DNA from: JAICKN01 sp036489565
GTDB lineage: Bacteria; Acidobacteriota; Terriglobia; Terriglobales; Acidobacteriaceae
Length of the DNA stretch: 64,000 bases
Assembly: GCA_036489565.1 (NCBI GenBank)
Contig: DASXFN010000005.1
Span: 20,904 to 84,903 of the forward strand
Direction: 5' to 3'
The stretch's first letter is position 1. Each line of letters opens with the position of its first letter. Positions 43,672 to 52,334 of this stretch are shown here, piece by piece. The translations under genes were made by a program, and so were the position numbers. The notes under the pieces were generated by a model. That model was not told the origin of the DNA, searched no databases, and saw only the letters and a list, made by a program, of their open reading frames with translations.

Positions 43672-45777
43672 TTAGCGTGCGCGGGCGAGGACGAGAGTCA
43701 CATCGTCGGGTTGCTCGCGGGCGCCGATCCAGTCATCCAGCGCCAGGGTCACGGTTTCGCTGATTGTGGAGAGCGGATGATGCCGGTTTTCGTACACCAA
43801 GTCCAAAAGGCGCTCCTCCCCAAATTCTCCGTAGTCATTTTCCGGCTCCGTTACGCCGTCGCTGTAAGCCAGAAAAATTTCTCCCGGACGCAGGAAGATG
43901 GAAGCCTCCTCGTACCTGACATCGTCAAATAATCCGACCACGGTGCCACCACAATCTAAGCGCCGCGTTGTGCCGTCCTCGGAGATCACCATGGGCGGCA
44001 AATGGCCGGCGTTGGAATACGTGAGCTTGCGCCTGCGCCCGTCGTAGAACGCCAGGAACAGCGTTGCATATTTTTCCTGGGGCGTGCTGGCATAGAGCTG
44101 ATGGTTCAGCAGTGAGAGTAGGTACGAGGGAGAAACTTCAGCGCCGTGCACGATCGCGGATGTAGTGGTGGGAAGTTCAGCCGCGCCCGCCGCCATCATC
44201 TGGCGCACCAAAGGGATGCCTTCAATGCTATAAGCGCGCACTGCGGAGTGGATGGTCGCCATCAAGAGCGCGGCGGAAATTCCCTTGCCGCTCACGTCTC
44301 CTACCGCGAAAATCAGCGTTTCCGGGTCAACGGTGAGGAAGTCGTAGTAATCGCCGCTCACCGTCCTGGCGGGACGGCAAAATCCGTGGAGATCGAGCGA
44401 AGAGACTTGAGAAATCACGCGGGGGAACAATTGCGACTGCACTTCCTGCGCGATGATGAGTTCATTCTCCAGCTTTTGCTTGTCGCGTTGTTCTTCCAGC
44501 AGGTTCTCGAGCGACGCCGTCATGGCATTGAACGAGGTAGCGAGAGATGCCAACTGATCGGAAGATTGAACAGGGATGCGATGGCTTAAGTCGCCTTGAT
44601 TGACGAAAGTGGTTGCCGAATAAAGCTGGGCCACGGCGCCGGTGACTGTGCGGGTTAAGCGCGTACCGATATAGAGCGCGACAATCTCAATGATCGCAAG
44701 AATGATTGCGAGCACAACCAGGAAATACTCGACAACTTGGGATGCCTCTCCCAGAGCAGAAAAGAGCCGGTCATAAAGAAGAGAGGGACGGGTATGTATG
44801 CCAAGTGCGTTGATGCCCGGTGCGTCCGGTAAGGCCCCTGTCGCTGTCCAGATTGAAATGCGGACCGGCGTAAAAAAGCTAATTTCCCGGTCAAGAATGT
44901 TTGATTGCGCCGGCAGGCTGCCAGCAGTTGTGGTTTTAACATTTGTGTTATTCCCGTTGAATTCGACAGCAACGTGACTATCGGAATCCGGGCTTTGGAT
45001 GGAGTGATAGAAATAAATCACGCCCAAATTTTTCGCCATACTGGAGAGAAGTTCCTCATCCAAAGGCTCACTGGAGATCACTGTAAGCTTCCCGAACTTC
45101 TCAGGCAAAGTCGTGGCTGCCCGCAGATCTAAACGATCATGGTCATTCACAATTCCGCCCGGAATCCTATTTCCAAGCGAAATGGCGGCGTGTTGAAATT
45201 GACGAATACCTTCATCGCAAAGTAACACCTTGTCATTTTCAAATACACAGACGCTTCGTTTTTTCCATTCCGGATCACGAAGCTTAAGCTCTTTCACAAA
45301 ATCGCCTACCGGTTGTTTCCCGTCGATTTCCCGCGCCATTTCCGCGGCCACCGCCATGTTCGATGCGGAAATGCCCCGAAGGCGCGCGTCCAATTCCGAG
45401 AGCACCACGAAGTTGGCGTATTGTCCGGCGAACAAATAAAGGCTGACAAAAGCCATTGTGAGGAGAAGGATGACCGGGATGACGCCGATGAACATGTACG
45501 TCACAATCAGGCGATTGCGCAGGCGCCACATCAATTTCTGCCGTACCCATCGAATACCCACCAGCACGAACAGAATAATGACGGCGAAGCTGAGCAATGT
45601 AACCCATCCGCGCAGGCCGCCTCCATTTTTCAAGCTAAACCAGTGCAGGGCCATTTCCAGCAAAAACAATGCAATATCTAATCCCAGCAAATACCAGGCA
45701 GCGCGTGACAGGCGGCTGCGAGGAAATATGCCTTGCTGTTCCAGGCGAAAGCGCAAGTTTTGAAGAAAAGCTTTCAT
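43672..45777 (-). CDS. Membrane-bound RsbU/SpoIIE-type serine phosphatase with HAMP domain
   Basis: The product is 701 residues. Two membrane helices near 30-75, a third at about 90-115, a periplasmic sensor segment (about 120-345), a fourth helix (350-370), HAMP (about 372-425) and a short coiled coil (LLEEQRDKQKLENELIIAQE) lead to a PP2C-like phosphatase domain with metal residues in SGDYYDF, GDVSGKG, AYSDGVTE and QPDDVTL. Such enzymes dephosphorylate anti-anti-sigma proteins in partner-switching stress control. No anti-sigma or antagonist gene is adjacent. The direct target is unknown. Confidence 0.9.
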   Translation of the reverse strand: MKAFLQNLRFRLEQQGIFPRSRLSRAAWYLLGLDIALFLLEMALHWFSLKNGGGLRGWVTLLSFAVIILFVLVGIRWVRQKLMWRLRNRLIVTYMFIGVIPVILLLTMAFVSLYLFAGQYANFVVLSELDARLRGISASNMAVAAEMAREIDGKQPVGDFVKELKLRDPEWKKRSVCVFENDKVLLCDEGIRQFQHAAISLGNRIPGGIVNDHDRLDLRAATTLPEKFGKLTVISSEPLDEELLSSMAKNLGVIYFYHSIQSPDSDSHVAVEFNGNNTNVKTTTAGSLPAQSNILDREISFFTPVRISIWTATGALPDAPGINALGIHTRPSLLYDRLFSALGEASQVVEYFLVVLAIILAIIEIVALYIGTRLTRTVTGAVAQLYSATTFVNQGDLSHRIPVQSSDQLASLATSFNAMTASLENLLEEQRDKQKLENELIIAQEVQSQLFPRVISQVSSLDLHGFCRPARTVSGDYYDFLTVDPETLIFAVGDVSGKGISAALLMATIHSAVRAYSIEGIPLVRQMMAAGAAELPTTTSAIVHGAEVSPSYLLSLLNHQLYASTPQEKYATLFLAFYDGRRRKLTYSNAGHLPPMVISEDGTTRRLDCGGTVVGLFDDVRYEEASIFLRPGEIFLAYSDGVTEPENDYGEFGEERLLDLVYENRHHPLSTISETVTLALDDWIGAREQPDDVTLVLARAR

Positions 45778-45996
45778 GCCATTCGAGGTAAGTTTTGCAG
45801 CCGCACTTAAGCCTTCCGATGATAGCGGCTTTGCTTGTGAAGGGTTGGACGATTCACGTTAAAAATCACTTCGACAAAACCGTCCTCGCCGACCGTCAAT
45901 TTTAACCTTTCGCCGCCGTTCCGTTCCTCTGAGGAAAAACAAGAAGACGCGGGGACTCACCTTAAAGCGCGCAGAAGTTCCTGTTACAATGCCGCC

Positions 45997-46743
45997 GTGA
46001 TTCCTAAATTTCTACCGTCGTTCCTCCTGATCGGATTGAGTGTTTCGGCCCTGGCGCAACAATCCGCGCAACCCAAGGTAAAAGTCAACATGATTAACGC
46101 GTGCACGCCTTCCGCCGAGGAGCAAAAAGAAATTGCGGCGGCGCTGGCAAAGGTCCCCAAACAACCGGATTTTGCCGTGGATTTCGAAGTGGACCGGGGG
46201 CGGTCCTCTCTGGACGACAACTCCAATCTTCTCAATCCGGCGCAGAACACGCGGATTTCTCCCACTTCCGACGTTTCGAGCTGGGTGCGAATCCGGCGGG
46301 AAATCGCGGGGCAGGCATTTTTTTCGACCGTGCAGTATTCATTCAGCACCGACCCGCAGAACATGATTGAAACGCTGGTATTGCGAGTGCGCGACCCCAA
46401 GGACTTAATGCAGCTTTCCGTCGAAGATGATGCTTCCGCGGTCACCTCCCCTGCCAGCATGCTGGCAACGAATACTCCCGTGACCCACATCCGCTTGGAG
46501 CGTTTCGGCAAGTCCTCCATTGCTCTCGCCCGCTGCATGGCGACCGAAGCCGGCCCTGCGCCCGACCAAACTGCCTATGAGCCATTGTTTGCGAGTGCGT
46601 CCGCAGTGGTTTCCGATTACCGGAGAATCCTGCAAACGCGAACCATTGTTCCCGAAGAGTTAGAGAGAGTTGGGTCTGCTTCCCATCGCGGCAAAGTGCC
46701 CATGAAGGGAACGCCGAAACGGCCCGTAAAGACACAAAATTAA
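45997..46743 (+). CDS. Secreted protein of unknown function
   Basis: The product is 248 residues from a GTG start; a signal peptide (1-21, ending LAQQ) is clear. The mature part is mixed alpha/beta with two cysteines and no recognised motif. It is rich in Ser/Thr/Pro near its basic end (KGTPKRPVKTQ). Its start is close behind a TTACAAT box (45983-45989). Confidence 0.7.
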   Translation: MIPKFLPSFLLIGLSVSALAQQSAQPKVKVNMINACTPSAEEQKEIAAALAKVPKQPDFAVDFEVDRGRSSLDDNSNLLNPAQNTRISPTSDVSSWVRIRREIAGQAFFSTVQYSFSTDPQNMIETLVLRVRDPKDLMQLSVEDDASAVTSPASMLATNTPVTHIRLERFGKSSIALARCMATEAGPAPDQTAYEPLFASASAVVSDYRRILQTRTIVPEELERVGSASHRGKVPMKGTPKRPVKTQN

Positions 46744-46856
46744 AACAGCGCGGGTCCGTTTCGAGCACACGGCGCTTTTGCTGGGAGCCGGTTTCGATTA
46801 CTCTGATATTTCACCTTTGCAACTAAACTTCAAAAGCACAATCTAATCTGAGTTCT

Positions 46857-47789
46857 ATGGAAAACTTTCGCGATGTGGTTGTAATGGGTTCCGGCTGCTC
46901 CGGTCACACGGCGGCGCTTTATACAGCGCGCGCCAACTTAAAGCCGCTGGTGATTGAAGGGCACGAGCCCGGCGGCCAGCTTTCTTTAACCACGCTGGTG
47001 GAAAATTTCCCCGGCTTTCCTGAAGGAATTCAGGGCCCGGAGTTGATCGAAAACATGCGCAAGCAGGCCACGCGCTTTGGCGCGGAATACATGCTGGGCC
47101 ATGTGACCAGCGTGGACTTGACCAAGCGTCCATTCATGGTGCATGTGAGCAAGCACGTCATCCATACCCAAACGCTGATTATTGCCAGTGGAGCTTCGGC
47201 GCGATGGCTGGGATTGCCGAGCGAGCAGGCACTGATTGGCCACGGCGTTTCTTCCTGCGCCACCTGCGACGGATTTTTCTTCTCAGGCAAGGAAATTGTG
47301 GTGATTGGCGGCGGCGATTCCGCGATGGAAGAGGCGCTGTTCCTTACCCGCTTCGCCACCAAGGTCACCTTGATTCATCGCCGCGACCATTTTCGCGCCT
47401 CGAAAATCATGCTGGACCGCGCGCACGAGCACAAGCAGATTGAATTCCTCACCGACACGGTCGTGGAAGAAGTCCACGACGTAAAAATGAAGGAAGTCAC
47501 TGGCCTCAAGCTTAGGAATTTGAAAACCAACAAAGTTTGGGACCTGCCCACCAGCGCCATGTTCCTGGGCATCGGCCATATTCCGAACGCGAAAATGTTT
47601 GAAGGCCATCTGGATATGGACCAGGACGGATATTTGAAGACGCACGATTATGTTTTTACCAAGGTGCCCGGCGTTTACGCCTGCGGCGATGTACAGGACC
47701 GCCGCTACCGGCAGGCGATTACTGCCTCAGGCAGCGGCTGCATGGCGGCCCTTGAGGTGGAAAAGTTTTTGGAAGAAAAAGGCATGTAG
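46857..47789 (+). CDS. trxB: Thioredoxin reductase (TrxB-like)
   Basis: This FAD/NADPH enzyme reduces thioredoxin. The product is 310 residues with an FAD-binding glycine motif, the redox pair C134-A-T-C137, an NADPH motif GGGDSAMEEALFL at about 154, and a C-terminal FAD motif GVYACGDVQD. The FAD motif reads GSGCSGHTAA instead of the usual GSGPAG, an atypical variation. Family length is exact. Confidence 0.92.
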   Translation: MENFRDVVVMGSGCSGHTAALYTARANLKPLVIEGHEPGGQLSLTTLVENFPGFPEGIQGPELIENMRKQATRFGAEYMLGHVTSVDLTKRPFMVHVSKHVIHTQTLIIASGASARWLGLPSEQALIGHGVSSCATCDGFFFSGKEIVVIGGGDSAMEEALFLTRFATKVTLIHRRDHFRASKIMLDRAHEHKQIEFLTDTVVEEVHDVKMKEVTGLKLRNLKTNKVWDLPTSAMFLGIGHIPNAKMFEGHLDMDQDGYLKTHDYVFTKVPGVYACGDVQDRRYRQAITASGSGCMAALEVEKFLEEKGM

Positions 47790-47862
47790 GGAGTGCTTTG
47801 AAGGTTCGCATGTTCGCTTCGCGCGGCCCATTTGCGTCCCGGGTTTTTGTTAAGGGGCACTC

Positions 47863-48783
47863 GTGCTGAGGGCGTTCTTCATCTCGCTTTCCTCCAGCAG
47901 GGCCATGCGCGCAATGGCTGAAAAATCAGCCGTTGGCCGCAAACTCTCGAGCCGTTTTGTCGCGGGTACCCAGCCTGAAGATGCGCTGCGCATCGCGCAG
48001 TTTCTCAATGACCGGCACTTAGCTGTTTCTATTGACAACCTGGGAGAGAACGTCACAACCGCAGACGAGGCCTGCGCGAGCGCTCGGCTCTACCAGCGTC
48101 TGCTTGATGAGATCGCCTCGCGACGGCTCGATGCCAACGTCAGCCTCAAGCTCACGCACATGGGATTGGATTTCGACGCCGAACTTGCGCACAGGCTGGT
48201 TTCAGAATTGGTGGCCAAGACGAAAAGCGTTTCTCCGCCCTCTTTTGTGCGGGTGGACATGGAAGGCTCAGCGTACACGGGACGCACGCTCCAGCTTGTC
48301 CGCGAACTGCATAACGTGAATCCCGGCTGTGTGGGAGCGGTGATCCAGAGTTACATGCGGCGCTCGGAGGCCGATGTGGAAGCGCTCCTCCGGGCAGGAA
48401 TCCGCCTCCGATTATGCAAAGGCGCGTACAAAGAGCCGTCGGAAATTGCATTTCAGAAAAAATCCGAGGTGGACGCCAACTACGTCAGGCTTATGAAAGT
48501 CCTGCTGAAAAGCGGCATTTATCACGGCCTGGCAACGCATGATGCGCGCATGATTAGCGAAGCAAAAGCTTTTGCCACCCGCGAAGGCATCGCGCGGGAC
48601 GCCTTTGAATTTCAAATGCTCCACGGTATCCGCCGCGACCTGCAACGAAAACTGGTGCGCGAAGGATGGCGCATGCGCGTCTATGTGCCGTTCGGGACCG
48701 AGTGGTATCCGTATCTGATGCGGCGATTGGCGGAGCGCCCCGCGAATGTGTTCTTCCTCATGCGCAACCTGCTGCGCAAATGA
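47863..48783 (+). CDS. Proline dehydrogenase (monofunctional)
   Basis: This FAD enzyme oxidises proline to pyrroline-5-carboxylate. The product is 306 residues from a GTG start, with the barrel segments LDANVSLKLTHMGLD, VRVDMEGSAYTGRT, LRLCKGAYKEP and ATHDARMI, and the final VYVPFGTEWYPYLMRRLAER with substrate-binding arginines. It lacks the fused P5C dehydrogenase of PutA. A P5C dehydrogenase is not nearby. A composite palindrome lies beyond its stop. Confidence 0.9.
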   Translation: MLRAFFISLSSSRAMRAMAEKSAVGRKLSSRFVAGTQPEDALRIAQFLNDRHLAVSIDNLGENVTTADEACASARLYQRLLDEIASRRLDANVSLKLTHMGLDFDAELAHRLVSELVAKTKSVSPPSFVRVDMEGSAYTGRTLQLVRELHNVNPGCVGAVIQSYMRRSEADVEALLRAGIRLRLCKGAYKEPSEIAFQKKSEVDANYVRLMKVLLKSGIYHGLATHDARMISEAKAFATREGIARDAFEFQMLHGIRRDLQRKLVREGWRMRVYVPFGTEWYPYLMRRLAERPANVFFLMRNLLRK

Positions 48784-48860
48784 ATCGGTAGGCGCCGCCC
48801 ATTTTCTTCCCGGGCAAATGCCTGCGGCCCCGAACGACGATTTGTGGATTCGTCCCGGTT

Positions 48861-48963
48861 CACGTAGGGGCGGATGCCTCGTCCGCCCAGTCGAGCGAAG
48901 CTCGACAACAGGGACAAGCTCGGCCGTGCCGAGCTGGGGGGTGAGGGCATCCGCCCCTACGTG
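48861..48963. repeat. 103-base composite palindrome between convergent genes
   Basis: Outer arms CACGTAGGGGCGGATGCC (48861-48878) and its exact complement at 48946-48963 enclose two hairpins: GTCGAGC/GCTCGAC with loop GAA (48890-48906) and AGCTCGGC/GCCGAGCT with loop CGT (48917-48935). It ends six bases from the multicopper oxidase stop. A multi-branched structure could form in either strand. Confidence 0.85.
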
Positions 48964-48969
48964 GGTGTC

Positions 48970-50343
48970 TCAGTCTTCGTTCATTTCCACCTGATGCGGC
49001 GGCAGCACTTCTAAATTTGGATGGTCTTTGTCCCGCCAGTACATTTGAAAGCATTCGCCTTCATGCGCCGAGTTCCAAACCGACCCATCGGCATAAGTAA
49101 TCTGCTGCGGATACAGGGCCCACCCGACGATTGAGTCTCCACCCTTCAGGTAAGCGCCTTTCTCAAGTGTCACACTCCCACCCGGCGGTACTGCAGTAGA
49201 GCTTGACCAGTGCGGATCAAATGGACGATGCAAATATTGCGGCGCTATAAAATGCTCAAACTCCAGAGTGAGCTGTTTGATGGGTTTGTTGCTTAGGTTT
49301 TTGACGGTGACGGAATATTTGCCGGACTTCCCGTAGAAATCACCAGCCGTGAACTGCAAAGGACAGGGACGTGCTTGCGGTTCGTAGATCGTATAGACCA
49401 CCATCATGCCGGACTCCATGTGCTCCAGCACGTGGCAATGAAACATCCAGGTCCCGGGATTGTCGGCGATCATGTCCACGGTTTTCATGCTGCCGGGCAG
49501 AAGCTCAACCACATCTACGTTCTTGTGATCGTAAGTGACGGTCTCGCCATGCCAGTGAGGAGTGTGCATATCAATCTCATTCCCCATACCCAGCAAATAC
49601 CAGCGCACATGGTCGCCTTTTTTCATGACCAGGCCGGGCAGGTTTCCGAAGATATAGCCGTTGATGGAATAGAACAATCCTTCGGGTTTGGTATTCAATT
49701 GATCGAAGATCATGAAGGAAGCGACAAACTCCCGGTCCACGTCTTTGGGGCTGCCATCAGGTTTGGCTTTGCCCTTTGCGGTTATGATGATCGGCCCCAT
49801 GAGGCCGGAGTTGATGTCTTTGGGATTGCCGGCGTGCGTGTGGTACCACCAAACGACAGAACTGGGCTGACCGGGCGCGGGGCCGCTACTTTCATCCGCG
49901 AACCAATGGTAGGTGAAGCGGCTATTGGTGGGGACGAGCGAACCGCGTCCCGCGGGAACATAATATGCGCCCTCGTTTTCTTTGTCGTAGCGCACGCCAT
50001 GCGGATGAATGCTGTGCGGATAAACGCTGCGATTCAGGAAGTCCACGATAATTTCGTCGCCCACTTCCGCTCGAATGATCGGGCCTAAAATTCCCAGCCA
50101 ATCCGGCTGCGGCGTACGTACCGTGAAGGTTGCATCGGTGTAGCCAATGTAGCGGGTCTTCGGCCATTGAGTGTGCCCGCCCCAGGGACGAGGGAGCGGA
50201 CCGCCTTCAATCAGATTCCAGCCGCTGGGAGCGAAGTTCCAGGTAACGTCTTCGGCGGCGATGTAGTAGTGGCGGACTTTCGCGAACGACGGCTGCAGCA
50301 AAACGACCAGCAGACCGAATAGGAAGGCGGCTTTAAGACGCAT
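48970..50343 (-). CDS. Secreted two-cupredoxin multicopper oxidase with extra C-terminal domain
   Basis: The product is 457 residues from the ATG that starts the signal peptide (MRLKAAFLFGLLVVLLQPSF). Copper motifs: HSIHPHG (110-116), YHTH (167-170), HTPHWHG (260-266) and HCHVLEHMESGM (302-313). Two cupredoxin domains span about 24-190 and 205-320, as in ceruloplasmin-like and small-laccase enzymes, so it probably acts as a trimer or dimer. It could oxidise Fe(II), Cu(I) or phenols. Residues 330-457 are a further beta-rich domain (YPQQITYADGSVW) of a kind common in Acidobacteriota, role unknown. Confidence 0.9.
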   Translation of the reverse strand: MRLKAAFLFGLLVVLLQPSFAKVRHYYIAAEDVTWNFAPSGWNLIEGGPLPRPWGGHTQWPKTRYIGYTDATFTVRTPQPDWLGILGPIIRAEVGDEIIVDFLNRSVYPHSIHPHGVRYDKENEGAYYVPAGRGSLVPTNSRFTYHWFADESSGPAPGQPSSVVWWYHTHAGNPKDINSGLMGPIIITAKGKAKPDGSPKDVDREFVASFMIFDQLNTKPEGLFYSINGYIFGNLPGLVMKKGDHVRWYLLGMGNEIDMHTPHWHGETVTYDHKNVDVVELLPGSMKTVDMIADNPGTWMFHCHVLEHMESGMMVVYTIYEPQARPCPLQFTAGDFYGKSGKYSVTVKNLSNKPIKQLTLEFEHFIAPQYLHRPFDPHWSSSTAVPPGGSVTLEKGAYLKGGDSIVGWALYPQQITYADGSVWNSAHEGECFQMYWRDKDHPNLEVLPPHQVEMNED

Positions 50344-50398
50344 TTGTTTATTATGGCTGCCATTTCGCAGTTCGCAACAATGAACAATGGTGAAATCC

Positions 50399-50430
50399 AA
50401 AAAAAATGCTGCCAGAGAACTCTCTGGCAG
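50399..50430 (-). terminator. Rho-independent terminator of the phospholipase gene
   Basis: Read on the minus strand, GCTGCCAGAGA/TCTCTGGCAGC form an 11-base stem with a two-base loop, followed by eight T. It lies 20 bases past the stop of the phospholipase C-family gene. Confidence 0.9.
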
Positions 50431-50449
50431 CGTGCCGGCTGTGCTTGAT

Positions 50450-52180
50450 CTATTGCAATTGCGTGTACTCGCAGGGCAGGTTGGTGGGCTGCGCTGGAGG
50501 CGTGGGCGGCGTCATCCAAGGCATATTGACGAAGTCGAAAAACTCCGTCATGTCCATTTGCGCCGCGTCGCGGTTGGTGAGATTGGGCAGCCCGAAACGG
50601 GTCTCAATCAGTTTTGCAATCGCGGTGTAGTCCGCGACCGTATGCGAGACGTAATTCTTCTTCGTATAAGGCGAGATGACAATGAGCGGCACACGGAATC
50701 CCGTATAAAGGAAATCGCAATTCGGCCCTGTAGTCATGGTGCAAATGTCGCCCGCAGGCAAATCGGTAGGAAGAATTCCGTCAGGGCTGGGCATGGGCTG
50801 CGGCGGAACATGGTCGTAAAACCCTCCCATTTCATCCCAGGTGAGAATGAATACGGAATCTTTCCAGTACGGGCTTTGCATGAAGGCATTGATAAGCGTC
50901 GAAACGTAAGCCGCGCCGGACTGTATTTTTCCGGAAGGCGCAGTCGGATTCTCGCCCGAGTGTTCATCCAAACCCCTGGCGAAGCCGGGATCAATCTCCG
51001 CGACTGCCGGCAAATTATTGGTCTGCAAGTCAGTCAGAAATTGGCTGGCCGGGACGAAGTTAGAAGAGTGGCTGTTGGCAAACGTGAACATGCTCTCTTC
51101 GCTTCCATCCTTCAAAGGTGAATCCTGGTCATCACTCACGTAAATTCGCCATGGGACGCTCGCATTCTGCAGGAGCTCAAAAATAGTCTTGTTAGGCAGC
51201 TGGCCGGCAGTCGCCGCCAAGGGATACGCGTGACCGGCGGAAGTTCCAGCGACAAGATACATGCGATTGAGCTGCGTGCGCGACATGACCGGCGAAAACC
51301 ATCGGTCTGAGGTGGCAAAATTCGATGCCATGAAGTAGTAGAAGGGTAGATCGTCGCCCGTGAAATAACCCATGGCGCGCTCGCCGTTAACGTCATTCAA
51401 CGGGGGAGAATCGCGGCGGCCATCATTCGCCGCAGTGCGAATAAATCCATCCATGGTCGGAACGGGGGAAACCGGATCGTTCGCGTTCCAATCCACGTGC
51501 GACTCGTTCCACGATGGGCTGGGATTTTCTGTGCACTGCGAGATCGTGTGAAAAGACGAAACCATCGGGCTGGCGACGTCAATCGTGCAATCCACCTCCG
51601 GAGCGGGAGCCGGGCTAAATGGAAATGCAGGGTCGCAACCGGGATTGGTATTAGTCACGCCCGCAGGATCATTGAACTGCGCGAGACCGTCGAAGGGCTG
51701 GTCTGGATAGCCGTTTTTACGCCAGTAATCGCGCATCGCCCCAAAATATTCATCGAACGAACGGTTTTCCTGCAGCATGAAGATGATGTGATTGATGGAT
51801 TGGAGGGAGCCGGCGAAAGTCGCGGTGACGGCACTGTCCGCAGTGATGGTTACCGTGCAAGTGCTGTCCGTACCCGCGCATGCGCCACTCCATTGATTGA
51901 AGGAGGAATTATTCCCGGGCGCCTCGGTCAGAGTTACGGCCGTGCCGGGAATAAATGACGCGCTGCATGTTTGCGGACAGTTAATGCCAGTGGGAGAACT
52001 GGTCACGGTCCCGGTGCCGCCTCCGGTATTAGTCACGGTCAATTGAAACTGTTCTGAGCCCGGCGGAGCTGAAGACGGTGGGGGAGAAGTAACTCCGTTA
52101 ACGAGACCCCTGCAACCCACCAGGAGCAGGGCCGCCGACGCGATCATCACCCCTGAAAACAATTTAGACGCAAATGACAT
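50450..52180 (-). CDS. Phospholipase C / phosphoesterase-family lipoprotein
   Basis: The product is 576 residues. The signal peptide ends in a lipobox (ALLLVGC). Residues about 45-125 form a divergent InlB-like repeat domain (FNQWSGACAGTDSTCTVTIT). The rest is the phosphoesterase family with HIIFMLQENRSFDEYFG, the calcium/zinc-type site residues in LTWDEMGGFYDHV and SPYTKKNYVSHTV. It would hydrolyse phosphate esters, for instance phospholipids or organic phosphates, at the outer membrane surface. GGGGAG supports the start. A terminator follows. Confidence 0.88.
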   Translation of the reverse strand: MSFASKLFSGVMIASAALLLVGCRGLVNGVTSPPPSSAPPGSEQFQLTVTNTGGGTGTVTSSPTGINCPQTCSASFIPGTAVTLTEAPGNNSSFNQWSGACAGTDSTCTVTITADSAVTATFAGSLQSINHIIFMLQENRSFDEYFGAMRDYWRKNGYPDQPFDGLAQFNDPAGVTNTNPGCDPAFPFSPAPAPEVDCTIDVASPMVSSFHTISQCTENPSPSWNESHVDWNANDPVSPVPTMDGFIRTAANDGRRDSPPLNDVNGERAMGYFTGDDLPFYYFMASNFATSDRWFSPVMSRTQLNRMYLVAGTSAGHAYPLAATAGQLPNKTIFELLQNASVPWRIYVSDDQDSPLKDGSEESMFTFANSHSSNFVPASQFLTDLQTNNLPAVAEIDPGFARGLDEHSGENPTAPSGKIQSGAAYVSTLINAFMQSPYWKDSVFILTWDEMGGFYDHVPPQPMPSPDGILPTDLPAGDICTMTTGPNCDFLYTGFRVPLIVISPYTKKNYVSHTVADYTAIAKLIETRFGLPNLTNRDAAQMDMTEFFDFVNMPWMTPPTPPAQPTNLPCEYTQLQ

Positions 52181-52334
52181 GAAATTTATTTCTCCCCTTT
52201 TATGCGGGACTTAGGATGAATCGGGGCGGGCAGTGGTTGGCTATCGGGAAACCGTCGGCGGGGCGGGAATCAGCGCCCAGGCGTGCTTCCAGAGGCGCGT
52301 TTGAGCGCTGAATTCGGCTTATCGAACTTTAGAA

